DNA of 64,000 nucleotides from Streptomyces sp. TP-A0356 (GTDB lineage: Bacteria > Actinomycetota > Actinomycetes > Streptomycetales > Streptomycetaceae), in NCBI RefSeq assembly GCF_001417775.1, contig NZ_BBZJ01000013.1, positions 592,034 to 656,033 on the forward strand, in the 5' to 3' direction. Position 1 is the stretch's first letter; each line of letters opens with the position of its first letter. This document shows, piece by piece, positions 8,454 to 16,864 of this stretch. The notes under the pieces are model-generated. The model was not told where the DNA came from. It made no database searches and saw nothing but the letters and a program-made list of their open reading frames with translations. The position numbers and the translations under genes were made by a program.

Positions 8454-9575
8454 TCAGTTCCCGGCGTTGAACACGTCGGTACCGAAGCGGCTGAGGCCCT
8501 TCTGCCCGGCGTAACCCAGGTACGGCAGTCCGAAGCGGTCCTCGATGCTGGCGAGCAGCGAGTAGTGGTTGTACGGCGTGGTGCTCCAGGTGCCGCCCTT
8601 GGTGAAGGGGGACAGCACGAGCGCGCCCGTACGGCCGCCGCCGAGGCCGGTGATGCCGGGCAGCGGGGCGTTCGGGGCGGGGCCCTCGCCGCAGCAGGCA
8701 CTCGCGTCCTTCTGCGGGCCGTCCGACTCGTCGAAGGTGATCACCAGCATGCCGTCCTTCTTGAAGGCAGGGGACGAGGTGATGACCGGGACCCACTTCT
8801 TCAGCCAGGCGTCGGCGGAGACCAGCCCGCCCGGACGGCCGTCCACACACGGGGAGTCGTGGCCGTCGTCACAGAGATTGGGCGTGATGTAGCTCAGCTC
8901 GGGGGTCGTCGTCGTGCTCTTCACGTCGGTGGCGAGGGCGGAGAGGTCGACGTCGTGCCGGGCGCAGCTGCTCTGCTGGTCGATGATCGAGTGGAAGTAC
9001 ATGAACGGGTTGTGCCGGGTGGCGTACTGGTCGCCCGTCTTCGCCTTCTGCGTGTCGTCCACGGCGCCCACCGCGGGGTGGCGGCACGGGGTGCCCATGT
9101 CCTGCATGTAGCCCTTCCAGCTGTGGCCCGCGGCGCCCATCTGGTCGGCCAGCGTCTTCACGCCGGAGGGGTGGACGCAGCCGCGGCCGACGGCCTGGCC
9201 GGGGGCGACGGTGCCGGTCTGCACGAAGGGGGCGAAGACCTGGCAGTCGGCCTGGGTGTCCGGGTTGGGCCCCTGTCCGGAGATCTGCGCGATGTAGTTG
9301 TCCAGGCTGTTGTGGCCGATGCCGTAGTACTGCGTCAGCAGCACGCCCTGGGACCGCAGCGTCCGGCTGAGGTACGGCGCCTGGGAGCCGGGGCCCCAGG
9401 TCTCCTCGTAGCCCTTGTTCTCCAGGTTGATCACGAAGACGTGGCCGGGGCGTGCGGCGGGCGCGGCCTCGGCCTGCATCGCCAGGAGCGTGCCGCTGCC
9501 GCCGGCCACGAGGGCGGTGAACGCGGCGGCCAGGAGCATCAGGCGGCGCCTGCCGCGGGAGAGGCGATGCTTCAT
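8454..9575 (-). CDS. Secreted phosphoesterase, phosphatidylinositol-3-phosphatase/acid phosphatase-like
   Basis: 373 residues. The N-terminus is basic followed by a hydrophobic segment and Ala-rich cleavage region (residues about 1-38, ending near AEAAPAARPG), so export is expected. The mature part starts HVFVINLENKGYEETWG and contains GHNSLDNYIAQISGQ and TFDESDG, features of the PF04185 phosphoesterase superfamily, in the branch that includes secreted acid/PI3P phosphatases. The ATG at 9575 overlaps the stop of the upstream phospholipase C gene (ATGA), so the two are co-translated. Likely role: freeing phosphate from extracellular phosphoesters. Exact substrate cannot be read from sequence. 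Confidence 0.85.
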   Translation of the reverse strand: MKHRLSRGRRRLMLLAAAFTALVAGGSGTLLAMQAEAAPAARPGHVFVINLENKGYEETWGPGSQAPYLSRTLRSQGVLLTQYYGIGHNSLDNYIAQISGQGPNPDTQADCQVFAPFVQTGTVAPGQAVGRGCVHPSGVKTLADQMGAAGHSWKGYMQDMGTPCRHPAVGAVDDTQKAKTGDQYATRHNPFMYFHSIIDQQSSCARHDVDLSALATDVKSTTTTPELSYITPNLCDDGHDSPCVDGRPGGLVSADAWLKKWVPVITSSPAFKKDGMLVITFDESDGPQKDASACCGEGPAPNAPLPGITGLGGGRTGALVLSPFTKGGTWSTTPYNHYSLLASIEDRFGLPYLGYAGQKGLSRFGTDVFNAGN

Positions 9576-10858
9576 GAGGGGAGCTTCCATCCGTGCGAGC
9601 GAGCGAGGTCGCGCACCGCGTGCCACTGCTCGTAGTCGGCCGGCACGGCGGGCGGGCAGGGCAGTCCGACGACGTCGGGCACCGACCACTGCGGGGCCCG
9701 GAGGTTCGGCGGGTTGGTGAAGTCGAGCACTTCGGCGATGTTGTTCGCCGCGGCGTCCCGGGGAGTCAGGGCGGGCAGGTGCCAGCGCCACTCGATGGCC
9801 TTCAGGACCGAGGTGTGGTCGTACACACCATGCGCGACGTGGCCCCGCTTCGCACGCGGGGAGATCACCAGGCACGGCGTGCGGAATCCGCGCAGGCCCC
9901 ATTCGGGGCGGGCGTCGGGGGCGGTGGTGGGCGGTACGTGGTCGAAGAAGCCGCCCCACTCGTCGTAGTTGATCACCAGCAGGGTCCGTCCCCAGGCGGG
10001 GCCGGTGGTGACGGCGTGGTAGACCTCGTTGAGGAAGTGCTGCCCCGCGCGGATGTCGGCGTGCGGGTGGTCGTCGGCGGAGGTGCCGCTGCCCTCGTCG
10101 AGGAACTTGGGGTCGACGAAGGAGACCTGCGGCAGCGTGCCGGCGGCGCAGTCGACGAGGAAGTCCGCGTACGGGTGTGAGGTCCCGAGGTACTTGGTGC
10201 CCCACAGCGCGGTGAACGGCACGTCGTGGAAGTAGTACTTGCCCTGCAGGCCCGCGCCGGCGATGCGGTCCCAGATGGTGGGGAGCGTCGAGACGTCCGT
10301 GGAGTTGTGGATGCGGTCCGTCTGCGCGGCGTGCTGGTAGAAGCGGTTGGGATACGTCTCGGCCATGATCGCCGAGAAGTAGCGGTCGCAGACCGTCCAG
10401 GCGGGGGCGGCCTTGCCGTAGAAGTCGAGGTCCTTGGGCAGGTAGTAGCCGATGGAGAACTCGTCGTTCGTCCCGGCGCGCAGCCATCCGTCGCAGCGGC
10501 CGTCGTTGTACTCGATCCGGCCGCCCTCGTAGCTGTGGTCCGGGTCGTTGTACCGGCAGCCCTGGGCGGTGTCCAGGTGATGGGTGGAGTGGGCGACGCC
10601 GTCGCGATCGGTGTACGTCAGCCCGGCCTGCTTGCCGTCGGCGCCCGGGAGCCAGCCCAGATAGTGATCGAAGGAACGGTTCTCCATCATCACGACCACG
10701 ATGTGGTCGATTCCGGAGTCCGCGGGCGCCGGAAGGGAGGGGGCCTGCTGCGGGGAGAGGTATGTCTGACCGGCCTCGGCCAGACCCTCGGTCACAAGGG
10801 GGGCGATTGCGGTCGCAGCCGCAGCGCCGATGATCAGTCTTCTGCGGGAGATGTTCAC
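9572..10858 (-). CDS. Secreted phospholipase C-type phosphoesterase (Tat signal)
   Basis: 428 residues, starting MNISRRRLIIGAAAATAIAP, a twin-arginine signal with an Ala-rich hydrophobic core. The mature domain carries MENRSFDHYLG near residue 58, DHPHADIRAGQHFLNEVYHA and DEWGGFFDHVPPP-like sequence (YDEWGGFFDHV), all characteristic of the PF04185 phospholipase C/acid phosphatase family. The GTG at 10858 is preceded by AAGG. The length suits a single catalytic domain without the C-terminal repeats of the long Pseudomonas and mycobacterial forms. It is the upstream partner of the overlapping phosphatase, suggesting stepwise removal of phosphate from phospholipid. A 253-bp gap separates it from the LacI gene. 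Confidence 0.9.
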   Translation of the reverse strand: MNISRRRLIIGAAAATAIAPLVTEGLAEAGQTYLSPQQAPSLPAPADSGIDHIVVVMMENRSFDHYLGWLPGADGKQAGLTYTDRDGVAHSTHHLDTAQGCRYNDPDHSYEGGRIEYNDGRCDGWLRAGTNDEFSIGYYLPKDLDFYGKAAPAWTVCDRYFSAIMAETYPNRFYQHAAQTDRIHNSTDVSTLPTIWDRIAGAGLQGKYYFHDVPFTALWGTKYLGTSHPYADFLVDCAAGTLPQVSFVDPKFLDEGSGTSADDHPHADIRAGQHFLNEVYHAVTTGPAWGRTLLVINYDEWGGFFDHVPPTTAPDARPEWGLRGFRTPCLVISPRAKRGHVAHGVYDHTSVLKAIEWRWHLPALTPRDAAANNIAEVLDFTNPPNLRAPQWSVPDVVGLPCPPAVPADYEQWHAVRDLARSHGWKLPS

Positions 10859-11111
10859 AGAGCCTTGATAGCTGCCCGATAAACCGGAGAGTAGTAATCC
10901 GGTTGAGGGTTCCGCGGACGTTCACCGGGAGTTCCGTGGGGCGCCACAGGGCTCCCGCCGGGGGCACGGTCCGTGGCCGGGACGTTCCCCTCCGGGTCCG
11001 ATCCGGCCGCGGTCGAGCGCCGGACGCCCGTGGTCGGCGCGGGACAGGCCGGGCCGGACCCCGCTTCGGCACGGCGCCCGCCCCTCGGCCGTCCGGATGC
11101 GCGGGAGCGCG

Positions 11112-12152
11112 TCAGTCCCGCGGTGCCGCCGTGGAACCCCGCACCATCAGTTCCCCCCGCACCGTGGCGATGCCGCCCGGCGGCGGTTCCTCGCGGCCCA
11201 TCGCGATCCGGCCCGCCCGGGCGCCCGCCTCCGACAGCGGCAGCCGGACCGTCGTCAGGGCCGGTACCGCGTCGATCGCGAACGGGAGGTCGTCGAAGCC
11301 GGCCACCGACACATCGTCGGGGATCCGCAGGCCGGAGTCCCGCAGTGCCGCGCACGCGCCCAGCGCCACCGTGTCGTTCGCCGCCACGATCGCCGTCAAC
11401 GACGACTCCCGGCGCAGCAGTTCCAGCGTCGCCTCATAGCCCGCGCGGCGGTCGTAGCGGCCGTGCACGGTGAGGCGGGGGTCGTCCTCGATCCCGGCGG
11501 CGGCCAGCGCGGCCCGGTGCCCCTCCAGCCGGTGCCGGGTCGTCGTGCGCTCCTCCGGGCCCGCGATGTATCCGAGCCGCCGGTGCCCGAGCCCGATCAG
11601 GTGCTCGGTCAGCCGCTGTCCGCCCCCGCGGTTGTCGAAGGTCAGCGCGATCGCCTCGGGGGCGGGCGGCCGTCCGCACAGCACCACGCGCGTCCCCGCG
11701 GCCGTCAGCTTCCGCAGCTTCGCACCCACGGCCTCCGCGTGCGCGCTGTCCTCCACCGCGCCACCCGTCAGCACCACGGCCGCCGCCCGCTGCCGCTGCA
11801 GCAGCGTGAGATACGTCAGCTCCCGTTCCGGTGAGCCGCCGGTGTTGCAGACCACGGCGAGCCGTTCGCCGCCCGCCCGTCCACCCGGGCCCCCGATCTC
11901 CGACTGGATCGCGCTCGCCATGATCCCGAAGAACGGGTCGGCGATGTCGTTCACCAGGATCCCGACCAGGTCGGAGGTGGCCGCCGCGAGCGCGCTCGCG
12001 GGGCCGTTGAGGACGTAGTCCAGCTCGTCGACGGCGCGCAGCACCCGCTCCCGGGTGGACGCCGCCACCGGGTAGTTCCCGTTCAGCACACGCGACACGG
12101 TGGCGGGCGACACCTGCGCGCGCGCCGCCACGTCCGCCAGGGTCACCGTCAT
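11112..12152 (-). CDS. LacI-family regulator, likely controlling the divergent DUF993 operon
   Basis: 346 residues. The HTH reads LADVAARAQVSPATVSRVLN at residues about 5-24, followed by a full effector-binding domain (LVGILVNDIADPFFGIMASA; VSVAGFDDLPFAIDAVPALT). I use the ATG at 12152 because CCGGAGG lies 9-10 nt upstream; in-frame codons further upstream are not family-like. It is divergent from the oxidoreductase/DUF993/epimerase operon across a 467-bp region that holds a palindrome and tandem repeats, so control of that operon is the natural inference. The phospholipase genes downstream on the same strand are 253 bp away and probably separate. Confidence 0.92.
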   Translation of the reverse strand: MTVTLADVAARAQVSPATVSRVLNGNYPVAASTRERVLRAVDELDYVLNGPASALAAATSDLVGILVNDIADPFFGIMASAIQSEIGGPGGRAGGERLAVVCNTGGSPERELTYLTLLQRQRAAAVVLTGGAVEDSAHAEAVGAKLRKLTAAGTRVVLCGRPPAPEAIALTFDNRGGGQRLTEHLIGLGHRRLGYIAGPEERTTTRHRLEGHRAALAAAGIEDDPRLTVHGRYDRRAGYEATLELLRRESSLTAIVAANDTVALGACAALRDSGLRIPDDVSVAGFDDLPFAIDAVPALTTVRLPLSEAGARAGRIAMGREEPPPGGIATVRGELMVRGSTAAPRD

Positions 12153-12619
12153 CGTCGTCGTCCTCCGGTCGTGCGTCTCGTCGTACCTGTCGCACTCAGG
12201 TTCGTACTCGGGTTCCTGTGCAGATTCGTCTTCAGGGCAGGGAGATCTGTGGTGTGGTCCGCACACATCTGTAGTGATCCATCTACAGCTCTCCGGACTC
12301 CCGTGTACAGGGGCGCGGTTCTCCGTGTTCGACGGATCGACCAACCACGCGACGCCGAACCTGCCGTGTCATCCCGTGGGACGTCGCATACGAACACGTA
12401 CGTTCCGTATGACGTGTACGGGTGCATGCGTCTCGTATCGGGCGCGGGTATCTCGTCGTATCGGGCGCGGGCACCTCGTCGTAGGGCGCGGGTATCTCGT
12501 CACCCACGCGGTCTTGTCCGATCCGCCGCACAGAGGCTAGCGTCTCACGATGCAGAAAGCGCTTGCTGTCGCGTTCGCCGGTGGGCGTGCACGGCGCCGG
12601 ACGCGTACGGAGGGAATGA
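12153..12619. promoter_or_regulatory. Divergent promoter region with palindrome and tandem repeats
   Basis: 467 bp without a credible gene. At 12269-12288, CTGTAG and CTACAG flank an 8-bp spacer, a candidate operator. At 12431-12500 there are about three imperfect copies of a 20-23 bp unit built on TCTCGTCGTATCGGGCGCGG, differing mainly by loss of a few bases. The repeats end about 120 bp before the oxidoreductase start. Both promoters of the divergent pair should lie here, but I could not pick -10/-35 boxes with confidence. Confidence 0.55.
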
Positions 12620-13771
12620 GTGACACGCAAGACGGTGCGTATCGCCATGAACGGCGTGACGGGACGCATGGGCTACCGCCAGCACCTCGTCCGCTCCATC
12701 CTGGCCATCCGCGAGCAGGGCGGCCTCGACCTGGGCGACGGCACCGTGCTGTGGCCCGATCCGGTCCTCGTGGGCCGCCGCGAGCACGCGCTGAAGGCGC
12801 TCGCCGAGCGGCACGGGCTCGACCACTGGTCGACCGACCTCGACACGGTCCTCGCCGACCCGGCCGTGGGCATCTACTTCGACGCCCAGGTCACCTCCGC
12901 GCGCGAAGAGTCGATCAAGAAGGCGATCGCGGCGGGCAAGCACATCTACACCGAGAAGCCCACGGCGACGGGCCTGGGGGGCGCCCTGGAACTGGCCCGC
13001 CTCGCCCATGAGAAGGGCATCCGGCACGGCGTCGTCCAGGACAAGATCTTCCTGCCCGGACTGCTGAAGCTGAAGCGCCTCGTCGACGGCGGCTTCTTCG
13101 GCCGGATCCTGTCCGTCCGCGGCGAGTTCGGCTACTGGGTCTTCGAGGGTGACTGGCAGGCCGCGCAGCGGCCCTCCTGGAACTACCGCGCCCAGGACGG
13201 CGGTGGCATCGTCGTCGACATGTTCCCGCACTGGGAGTACGTGCTCCACGAGCTGTTCGGCCGGGTGAAGTCCGTGCAGACCCTCGCCACCACCCACATT
13301 CCGCAGCGCTGGGACGAGAACGGCAAGCCCTACGACGCCACCGCCGACGACGCCGCCTACGGCATCTTCGAACTGGAGGGCGGCGCGATCGCCCAGATCA
13401 ACTCCTCCTGGGCGGTGCGCGTCAACCGCGACGAGCTCGTCGAGTTCCAGGTGGACGGCACCGAGGGCTCGGCGGTCGCGGGGCTGCGGAAGTGCCGCGC
13501 GCAGCACCGGTCGGGGACCCCCAAGCCCGTCTGGAACCCGGACGTCCCCGCCACCGAGGTCTTCCGCGACCAGTGGCAGGAGGTGCCGGACAACGCGGAG
13601 TTCGACAACGGCTTCAAGGTCCAGTGGGAGCTGTTCCTGCGGCACGTGTATGCCGACGCGCCCTACCACTGGGACCTGCTGGCCGGCGCCCGCGGTGTCC
13701 AGCTCGCCGAACTGGGCCTGAGGTCCTCGGCCGAGGGCCGCCGTATCGACGTACCGGAGATCTCCCTGTGA
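12620..13771 (+). CDS. Gfo/Idh/MocA-family NAD(P)-dependent oxidoreductase
   Basis: 383 residues. The N-terminus (VRIAMNGVTGRMGYRQHL) is a dinucleotide-binding start, GKHIYTEKPTATG is the EKP motif typical of the family, and the C-terminal half (WNYRAQDGGGIVVDMFPHWEYVL) looks like the alpha/beta substrate domain. Such enzymes oxidise or reduce sugars, inositols or sugar acids. The GTG at 12620 follows CGGAGGG with good spacing. It overlaps the DUF993 gene by 4 bp and starts a three-gene coupled operon controlled, by inference, by the divergent LacI protein. The substrate is unknown. Confidence 0.9.
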   Translation: MTRKTVRIAMNGVTGRMGYRQHLVRSILAIREQGGLDLGDGTVLWPDPVLVGRREHALKALAERHGLDHWSTDLDTVLADPAVGIYFDAQVTSAREESIKKAIAAGKHIYTEKPTATGLGGALELARLAHEKGIRHGVVQDKIFLPGLLKLKRLVDGGFFGRILSVRGEFGYWVFEGDWQAAQRPSWNYRAQDGGGIVVDMFPHWEYVLHELFGRVKSVQTLATTHIPQRWDENGKPYDATADDAAYGIFELEGGAIAQINSSWAVRVNRDELVEFQVDGTEGSAVAGLRKCRAQHRSGTPKPVWNPDVPATEVFRDQWQEVPDNAEFDNGFKVQWELFLRHVYADAPYHWDLLAGARGVQLAELGLRSSAEGRRIDVPEISL

Positions 13772-14919
13772 CCATCCGGCTCCCCGACTCCGGCGGCCGG
13801 CTCAGGCTCTACGAGCCGCGTCGCGATCCCCTCGCCGTCGCGGTGGGGACCCCCTTCAGCTCCCGCACGGTCTTCTCGGCGGCGCACGTCGTCGCCGACC
13901 CGTACGCGGACGTGTCCCCCGACTCGCCCGCCGCGGTCGACTGGGACGCCACGCTCGCCTTCCGCCGCCATCTGTGGTCGCACGGACTGGGTGTCGCCGA
14001 GGCCATGGACACCGCCCAGCGCGGGATGGGCCTGGACTGGGCGGGCGCGGCGGAGCTGATCCGCCGGTCCTCGGCGGAGGCGAAGGCGGTCGGCGGCCGC
14101 ATCGCCTGCGGCGTGGGCACCGACCAGCTGACCACGGGCTCCCCTGAGGAGATCCGCAAGGCCTACGAGGAACAGCTCGCGGTGGTCGAGGAGGCGGGCG
14201 CCCAGGCGATCCTGATGGCCTCGCGCGCCCTCGCCGCCACGGCCTCCGGCCCCGAGGACTACCTGGAGCTCTACGGCCGTCTCCTGCGCCAGGTCTCCGA
14301 CCCGGTGATCCTGCACTGGCTCGGCCCGATGTTCGACCCGGCCCTGGAGGGCTACTGGGGTTCGAGCGACCTGGACGCGGCCACGGAGGTGTTCCTGGAG
14401 GTCGTCGCCGCGCACCCGGACAAGGTGGACGGCGTGAAGATCTCGCTGCTGGACGAGCAGCGGGAGATCGACCTGCGCCGCCGCCTCCCGCAGGACGTGC
14501 GCTGCTACACGGGCGACGACTTCCACTACCCCGAGCTGATCGCGGGCGACGACCAGGGCTTCAGCCACGCGTTGCTGGGCGTCTTCGACCCGCTGGGCCC
14601 GCTGGCGGCACAGGCGGTACGGGTCCTGGACACGGGCGATGTGAGGGGCTTCCGTGAACTCCTCGACCCGACGGTGGAGCTGTCGCGCCATCTGTTCGAG
14701 GCACCGACGCGCTTCTACAAGACGGGGGTGGTCTTCCTGGCCTGGCTCGCGGGCCACCAGGAGCACTTCGCGATGGTGGGAGGCAGGCAGTCGGCGCGCT
14801 CGCTGCCGCACTTCGCGACGGCGTACGAACTCGCCGACGGCCTCGGCCTGTTCCCCGACCCGGATCTGGCCGAGAAGCGGATGAAGAACCTGCTGTCCCT
14901 GTACGGGGTGAGCCAGTGA
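13768..14919 (+). CDS. DUF993 / dihydrodipicolinate-synthase-like TIM-barrel protein
   Basis: 383 residues. The sequence resembles the DUF993 family, distantly related to DapA-type aldolases (GMGLDWAGAAELIRRSSAEA, VILHWLGPMFDPALEGYWG, KVDGVKISLLD). The Lys in GVKISLL is placed like the Schiff-base Lys of the aldolase family, so an aldolase or lyase role is plausible but unproven. The GTG at 13768 overlaps the preceding stop and the 3' end overlaps the next gene by 4 bp. Together with an Idh/MocA oxidoreductase and a TIM-barrel epimerase it likely works in one catabolic route for an unusual sugar or polyol. Confidence 0.82.
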   Translation: MTIRLPDSGGRLRLYEPRRDPLAVAVGTPFSSRTVFSAAHVVADPYADVSPDSPAAVDWDATLAFRRHLWSHGLGVAEAMDTAQRGMGLDWAGAAELIRRSSAEAKAVGGRIACGVGTDQLTTGSPEEIRKAYEEQLAVVEEAGAQAILMASRALAATASGPEDYLELYGRLLRQVSDPVILHWLGPMFDPALEGYWGSSDLDAATEVFLEVVAAHPDKVDGVKISLLDEQREIDLRRRLPQDVRCYTGDDFHYPELIAGDDQGFSHALLGVFDPLGPLAAQAVRVLDTGDVRGFRELLDPTVELSRHLFEAPTRFYKTGVVFLAWLAGHQEHFAMVGGRQSARSLPHFATAYELADGLGLFPDPDLAEKRMKNLLSLYGVSQ

Positions 14920-15752
14920 GTACCGACCTCGCGCGCTTCAGCATCAACCAGATGACGGTGAAGCAGCTGTCGCTGCCCGACCTGGCCGACGCCTGCGGTG
15001 AGCTCGGCGTCCGCAACGTCGGCCTGTGGCGCGAACCCGTCCAGTCGTACGGCGTCGAGGCGACGGCGAAGCTGGTCCGCGACGCCGGGCTCACCGTCAC
15101 CACGCTGTGCCGCGGCGGCTTCCTCACGGCGATCGACCCCGCCGAGCGCGCCCGTGCGCTCGACGACAACCGCCGGGCCGTCGACGAGGCGGCGGTCCTC
15201 GGTACGGACACCCTCGTCCTGGTCTCCGGGGGGCTGCCCACCGGTTCCAAGGACCTGCACGGTGCGCGGGAGCGCATCGCCGAGGCGCTGGGGGAGCTGG
15301 CCCCGTACGCCGAGGAGCGGGGCGTCCGCCTGGCGATCGAGGCGCTGCACCCGATGTACGCCTCCGACCGCTGCGTGGTCTCCACGCTCGCCCAGGCCCT
15401 CCACCTCGCGGAACGCTTCCCCTCGCACCAGGTGGGCGTCACGGTGGACACGTACCACATCTGGTGGGACGACACGGCCCCCGAACAGATCGCCCGAGCG
15501 GGCGCCTCGGGCCGTATCCACACCTTCCAGCTCGCCGACTGGACGACCCCGCTGCCCGAGGGCGTCCTCGACGGCCGCGGCCAGCTGGGGGACGGCTCGA
15601 TCGACCTGCGCCGGTGGAAGGCGTGCGTGGAGGCCGCCGGTTACACCGCGCCCATCGAGGTCGAGCTGTTCAACGACAAGTTGTGGGCACGGGACGGGCG
15701 GGAGGTGCTGGCGGAGACCGCGAGGCGGTTCATGGAACACGTGATCCGATGA
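14916..15752 (+). CDS. Sugar phosphate isomerase/epimerase (AP endonuclease 2-type TIM barrel)
   Basis: 278 residues of the xylose-isomerase-like TIM-barrel superfamily. Probable metal ligands appear in order: Glu in LAIEALHPMY, Asp/His in VTVDTYHIWWD, His in RIHTFQLADW and Glu in APIEVELFND. The family includes sugar and inosose isomerases, epimerases and dehydratases. The GTG at 14916 overlaps the DUF993 stop (GTGA), making this the third coupled gene of the operon. The specific substrate is not deducible. A 134-bp gap follows before the MarR-GNAT gene, which is probably transcribed separately. Confidence 0.9.
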   Translation: MSTDLARFSINQMTVKQLSLPDLADACGELGVRNVGLWREPVQSYGVEATAKLVRDAGLTVTTLCRGGFLTAIDPAERARALDDNRRAVDEAAVLGTDTLVLVSGGLPTGSKDLHGARERIAEALGELAPYAEERGVRLAIEALHPMYASDRCVVSTLAQALHLAERFPSHQVGVTVDTYHIWWDDTAPEQIARAGASGRIHTFQLADWTTPLPEGVLDGRGQLGDGSIDLRRWKACVEAAGYTAPIEVELFNDKLWARDGREVLAETARRFMEHVIR

Positions 15753-15849
15753 GCGTGTGCCGGACACGGCAACGGCCTTGGGACCACTGGAGCTGGTCGA
15801 CGGCCGATGGACGGCGGCCCGATGCCGCCATACGCTCGACCCGTACCTC

Positions 15850-15860
15850 TGACTGAGTCA
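15850..15860. promoter_or_regulatory. Perfect 11-bp palindrome, candidate operator for the MarR-GNAT gene
   Basis: TGACTGAGTCA is a perfect palindrome around a central G, 26 bp upstream of the MarR-GNAT start. MarR proteins commonly bind short palindromes close to their own promoters, so autoregulation is a reasonable inference. Confidence 0.4.
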
Positions 15861-15886
15861 ACCGTCGCCGGCAGCCGGGGTCGATC

Positions 15887-16846
15887 ATGACCGTTCAGGA
15901 CATCCGTTCGTTCAACCGCTTCTACACGAACGTCATCGGCGCGCTGGACTACGGCCGCCATCTCTATGCTGCGTACACGCTCACGGAGTCCCGCGTGCTC
16001 TACGAGCTGGCGCACGCGCCCGCTATGGACGCGGCCGACCTGCGCGCCGAGCTCTCCCTGGACGCCGGGTACCTGAGCCGCATCCTCAACAAGTTCGAGC
16101 AGGACGGGCTGGTCGAGCGGGGGGCCTCCGACAAGGACCCCCGCCGTCGGCGGATCACGCTCACCGCGCGCGGCCGGGACACGGCGGGTTTGCTGGAGGA
16201 GCGGGCGCGGGAGACCGTCGCCGCGCTGCTCGACACCGTCTCCCCCGCCGACCGGCCGCGCCTGACGGAGGCGATGCGCACGATCCGTACGGTCCTCGGG
16301 GGCGACCGGGCCCCGCGCCCGCGGGACGTGGTGCTGCGCGACCCGGTCCCGGGCGACCTGGGCTGGATCGTGCAGCGCAACGCCGCGGTGTACGCCGCCG
16401 AGTACGGCTTCAACGCGGACTACGAGGGACTGGTGGCGAGGATCGTCGCCGACTTCGCCGAGGACCACGACCCGCATCTGGAGCGGGTGTGGATCGCCGA
16501 ACTCGACGGGCGGCCGGTGGGGTGCGTGATGTGCGTGCGGGACGAGGCCCCGGCCACCGCCCGGCTGCGGCTGCTGCTCGTCGAACCCGACGCGCGCGGG
16601 CTCGGCGTCGGCGACCGGCTGGTCGGGGCGTGCGTCGACTTCGCGCGCGGCGTGGGCTACCGCGAACTGGTCCTGTGGACGAACGACATCCTCTCCGCCG
16701 CCCGCCGTGTCTACCAGCGCCACGGTTTCGTCCTCGTCGCCGAGCAGCCCCACCGCTCCTTCGGGCAGGACCTCGTCGGCCAGGACTGGCGGCTGGACCT
16801 GCTCGGCACGCCGGAGTGGCGGCCAACGGCGACAACACGCCAGTGA
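15887..16846 (+). CDS. MarR-type HTH fused to a GNAT N-acetyltransferase
   Basis: 319 residues with two domains. Residues about 1-145 form a MarR winged helix (DLRAELSLDAGYLSRILNKFEQDGLV, then the wing KDPRRRRITLTARG). Residues about 150-315 form a GNAT domain (LLLVEPDARGLGVGDRLVGAC contains the acetyl-CoA pyrophosphate-binding RxxGxG/A pattern; VYQRHGFVLVAEQPHRSFG is the usual C-terminal strand). This architecture is known in actinobacteria and others; the acetyl acceptor and the effector are unknown. The ATG at 15887 has no strong ribosome-binding site. The next gene begins 18 bp after its stop and may be co-transcribed. Confidence 0.92.
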   Translation: MTVQDIRSFNRFYTNVIGALDYGRHLYAAYTLTESRVLYELAHAPAMDAADLRAELSLDAGYLSRILNKFEQDGLVERGASDKDPRRRRITLTARGRDTAGLLEERARETVAALLDTVSPADRPRLTEAMRTIRTVLGGDRAPRPRDVVLRDPVPGDLGWIVQRNAAVYAAEYGFNADYEGLVARIVADFAEDHDPHLERVWIAELDGRPVGCVMCVRDEAPATARLRLLLVEPDARGLGVGDRLVGACVDFARGVGYRELVLWTNDILSAARRVYQRHGFVLVAEQPHRSFGQDLVGQDWRLDLLGTPEWRPTATTRQ

Positions 16847-16864
16847 CGAGTAGGGTCCCTGAGC

